Source: an uncultured Porphyromonadaceae bacterium (GTDB lineage: Bacteria; Bacteroidota; Bacteroidia; Bacteroidales; Muribaculaceae). Taken from it: a stretch of 7,088 nt of DNA. Shown one piece after another: positions 6,101-7,088 of this stretch. The notes beneath the pieces are model-generated. The model ran no database searches. It was not told the origin of the DNA and saw only the letters and a list, made by a program, of their open reading frames with translations. Where the stretch lies: assembly GCA_947176285.1 (NCBI GenBank), contig CAMWQF010000145.1, positions 1-7,088 of the forward strand, given 5' to 3'. Numbering within the stretch: position 1 is the stretch's first letter; each line of letters opens with the position of its first letter. Position numbers and translations under genes: made by a program.

Positions 6101-7088
6101 TCATGGAGAAATATCTGCGGAAAATCGAGAAGATGGTACAAATGGAAGCGTATTTACAGTGACTTTGCCATTGGATGAATCTGTATATCAGGAAGGTGAA
6201 CTTGTAGAGTGTCCCTCTGATGATAATGAATCAGGACGTCATCTTATCATGTCCGGGTCCACAACTGCAGCAGAAATCTCAACACGTCCTAAGCCTATAT
6301 CGGCAGGCGGTAAGGTTTTGGTGGTTGACGACGACAATGAACTTCGCGGATACATTGCTTCTATCTTGAGCAAATATTATAAGGTGAAGATGGCAGCCAA
6401 TGGCTCGGAAGCTCTAAAGATTGTGGGCGATTGGATTCCGGATATTGTCATTAGTGACGTGGTGATGCCTGAGATGGATGGCCTTACGCTGCTTAAAAGA
6501 ATGAAATCGAATGCCAATTTCAATCATATCCCGGTGGTGTTGCTCAGTTCAAAGACCTCTCTATCCGACAGAATGTCCGGTTGGGATAAAGGTGCTGACG
6601 GTTATCTTGGAAAACCATTCAATGCAGATGAACTTTCCGCTATGGTTGATACGCTCATAGAAAACAGGCAGCGTTTGAAAGGTAAATTCTCCGGTGCACA
6701 GGATATAGAAGGGAAGATTGACGCTCCCGAAATGAAAGGAAATGATGAGTTGCTGTTGGAGCGCATCATGAAAGTTATCAATGCCCATATCGACGATCCT
6801 GATTTGAATGTAGAGAAACTGTCAATGGAAGTTGGTGTCAGTCGTGCGCAGCTTCACAGGAAGATGAAAGATCTCATCGGAATGACTCCGAGCGATTATA
6901 TCCGCAACATCCGTCTCAAGCGTGCTTGTGAACTGTTGCGTCGTCCTGATATTGAAGTCACGCAAGTGGCATATAAGATCGGATTCACGTCTCAGCCACA
7001 TTTTTCATCACACTTTAAGCGCTACACCGGATTCTCCCCCTCCGAATATCGTGTAAAATGCCTTTCCGGCAACGACCCCGACATCCCC
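3102..7088 (+). CDS. Hybrid two-component system sensor/regulator (HTCS), 3' end cut by the window edge
   Basis: One frame stays open for 1329 codons to the edge. Residues 1-23 form a signal peptide (cleavage near ISA/QQ). Residues 24-635 hold 14 Reg_prop-like blades (FIWVGTDRGL at 51 to VFLGSDQGI at 619), enough for two seven-bladed propellers. Y_Y_Y spans about 678-757 and one membrane helix about 764-785. HisKA has FTDISHDIRTP with phospho-acceptor H806. HATPase_c has N922, DTGIGI from D955 and GFGIGL from G985. The receiver has D1076-D1078, phospho-acceptor D1119, S1149 and K1171. An AraC-type double helix-turn-helix covers about 1215-1317, ending FSPSEYR. All catalytic residues are present. 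Such proteins sense periplasmic oligosaccharides and activate polysaccharide-utilization genes. The divergent GH115 gene suggests a glucuronoxylan ligand (inference). Only a short tail should be missing. Confidence 0.96.
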   Translation, partial: MSRILIYLLTFLFFSSVVPNISAQQRIARLFDNDVPVAGDYTSFCQDRDGFIWVGTDRGLLCFDGNSYDVYRHDDSVEGSLSDNRILGLLCDSKGRVWVATANGLNLYDAAEDNFKVIPLPSKDFYGYIIGLAEQSDGTVTFLVSGVGLYIVSDKNSNDTPVAVKYLARSFEAGFNSIVSTPSGRLYIGSGNGTVYSMAPNGGITPIKVSDGAYIVSLSVEEDGNVLACTTSDIFRINTSTFEFNRLECDTPLYINNLSNSTKSGVYVATSGKGLWSVSPKSDIVSPCVDIFCPFLNLAVAKIGAVFGAPDGNLWLGCNYSGIVMVPGKNIPFVYRKLNHSFPDFGGGMSAMTSWKGNVITCIDKGRIGVFSPEGKLIKTSVIPDSGAITHIQPLSDNSFLLSVANSGLWTFDAQSGAVSKFLDIPGKFRLLVSAPGNPGEIFIGVHGVGIMRYDMNTGDKKWLPYKAESNTLSNPFVACMTRTNDGKVWIGLYGGIACFDLKTNRFIEIDQEPFLKGATFAIAPCLTDESVWVGTSHGLIHLDPKKGVLEKFTTANGLSDNDVRTITRDHTGAKWIGTMKGLSYIPADNDTIFSFYGGNGLVENSFNHARFAPESNTVFLGSDQGITSFRPDSLSRSVFDNEIKVSAVFINGKRIAPNSNKSLCEVVHSSGADPDVLRLSYKDNALTFRLSTMDFRDASNIRYMWRLDKKEQWIVGHPGENTINLSHLDPGTYNLEICAVENNVVSPVKRIRIEVSYPWYWTIWAKLVYIFIFLSIVALAFIVFKKKKEEEVNEDKIKFFTDISHDIRTPMTLVMSPLESLMKNQTDPETNAKLNVMHRNAQRVMGLLNQLLDIQKLDKGKMRLSCRATDSVVFIKEMVELFAAQAADKKQTLTFTEISNPGVVWIDRDNFDKILSNLLSNAIKYTPEGGDINVSVDVVEDSRLGRSMQVKITDTGIGIDPKFKQMLFEPFYRIRESHASATVGFGIGLDLCRRLVKLHHGEISAENREDGTNGSVFTVTLPLDESVYQEGELVECPSDDNESGRHLIMSGSTTAAEISTRPKPISAGGKVLVVDDDNELRGYIASILSKYYKVKMAANGSEALKIVGDWIPDIVISDVVMPEMDGLTLLKRMKSNANFNHIPVVLLSSKTSLSDRMSGWDKGADGYLGKPFNADELSAMVDTLIENRQRLKGKFSGAQDIEGKIDAPEMKGNDELLLERIMKVINAHIDDPDLNVEKLSMEVGVSRAQLHRKMKDLIGMTPSDYIRNIRLKRACELLRRPDIEVTQVAYKIGFTSQPHFSSHFKRYTGFSPSEYRVKCLSGNDPDIP

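Overview
The window looks like a fragment of a Bacteroidales (Bacteroidota) polysaccharide utilization region, probably aimed at glucuronoxylan. Three things point there. One gene has the full hybrid two-component system (HTCS) architecture, a hallmark of gut Bacteroidales. A family 115 glycoside hydrolase sits next to it. The spacers are AT-rich, lack strong Shine-Dalgarno signals apart from one site, and contain matches to the Bacteroidota -7 box TAnnTTTG. Genus and family cannot be fixed from this sequence.

Layout: positions 1-28 may hold the last codons of a rightward gene ending in DAEKMAED. Positions 29-197 are a non-coding spacer with possible terminators and a 7-nt tandem array. That array runs into the 3' end of the next gene and supplies its stop codon. 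Positions 198-2768 (minus) encode a complete 856-residue exported GH115 alpha-glucuronidase. Positions 2769-3101 are a divergent 333-bp intergenic region with a 9-nt tandem array, two perfect short inverted repeats and candidate promoters in both directions. Positions 3102-7088 (plus) encode an HTCS sensor/regulator that stays open through the right edge (1329 codons visible, probably only a few residues missing).

How they work together (inference from known Bacteroides systems): the HTCS would sense a xylan-derived oligosaccharide in the periplasm with its 14-blade double propeller and Y_Y_Y domain. It would relay phosphate from H806 to D1119 and activate transcription through its C-terminal AraC-type domain. 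The divergently transcribed GH115 enzyme, which removes (4-O-methyl-)glucuronic acid side chains from xylan, is an obvious candidate target. No SusC/SusD pair, xylanase or transporter lies in the window, so the xylan assignment rests on GH115 alone.

Both genes look intact and typical of their families. I found no clearly new system. The parts least explained by known families are the two AATTA-rich short tandem arrays bracketing the GH115 gene, especially the array in its likely 5' leader.
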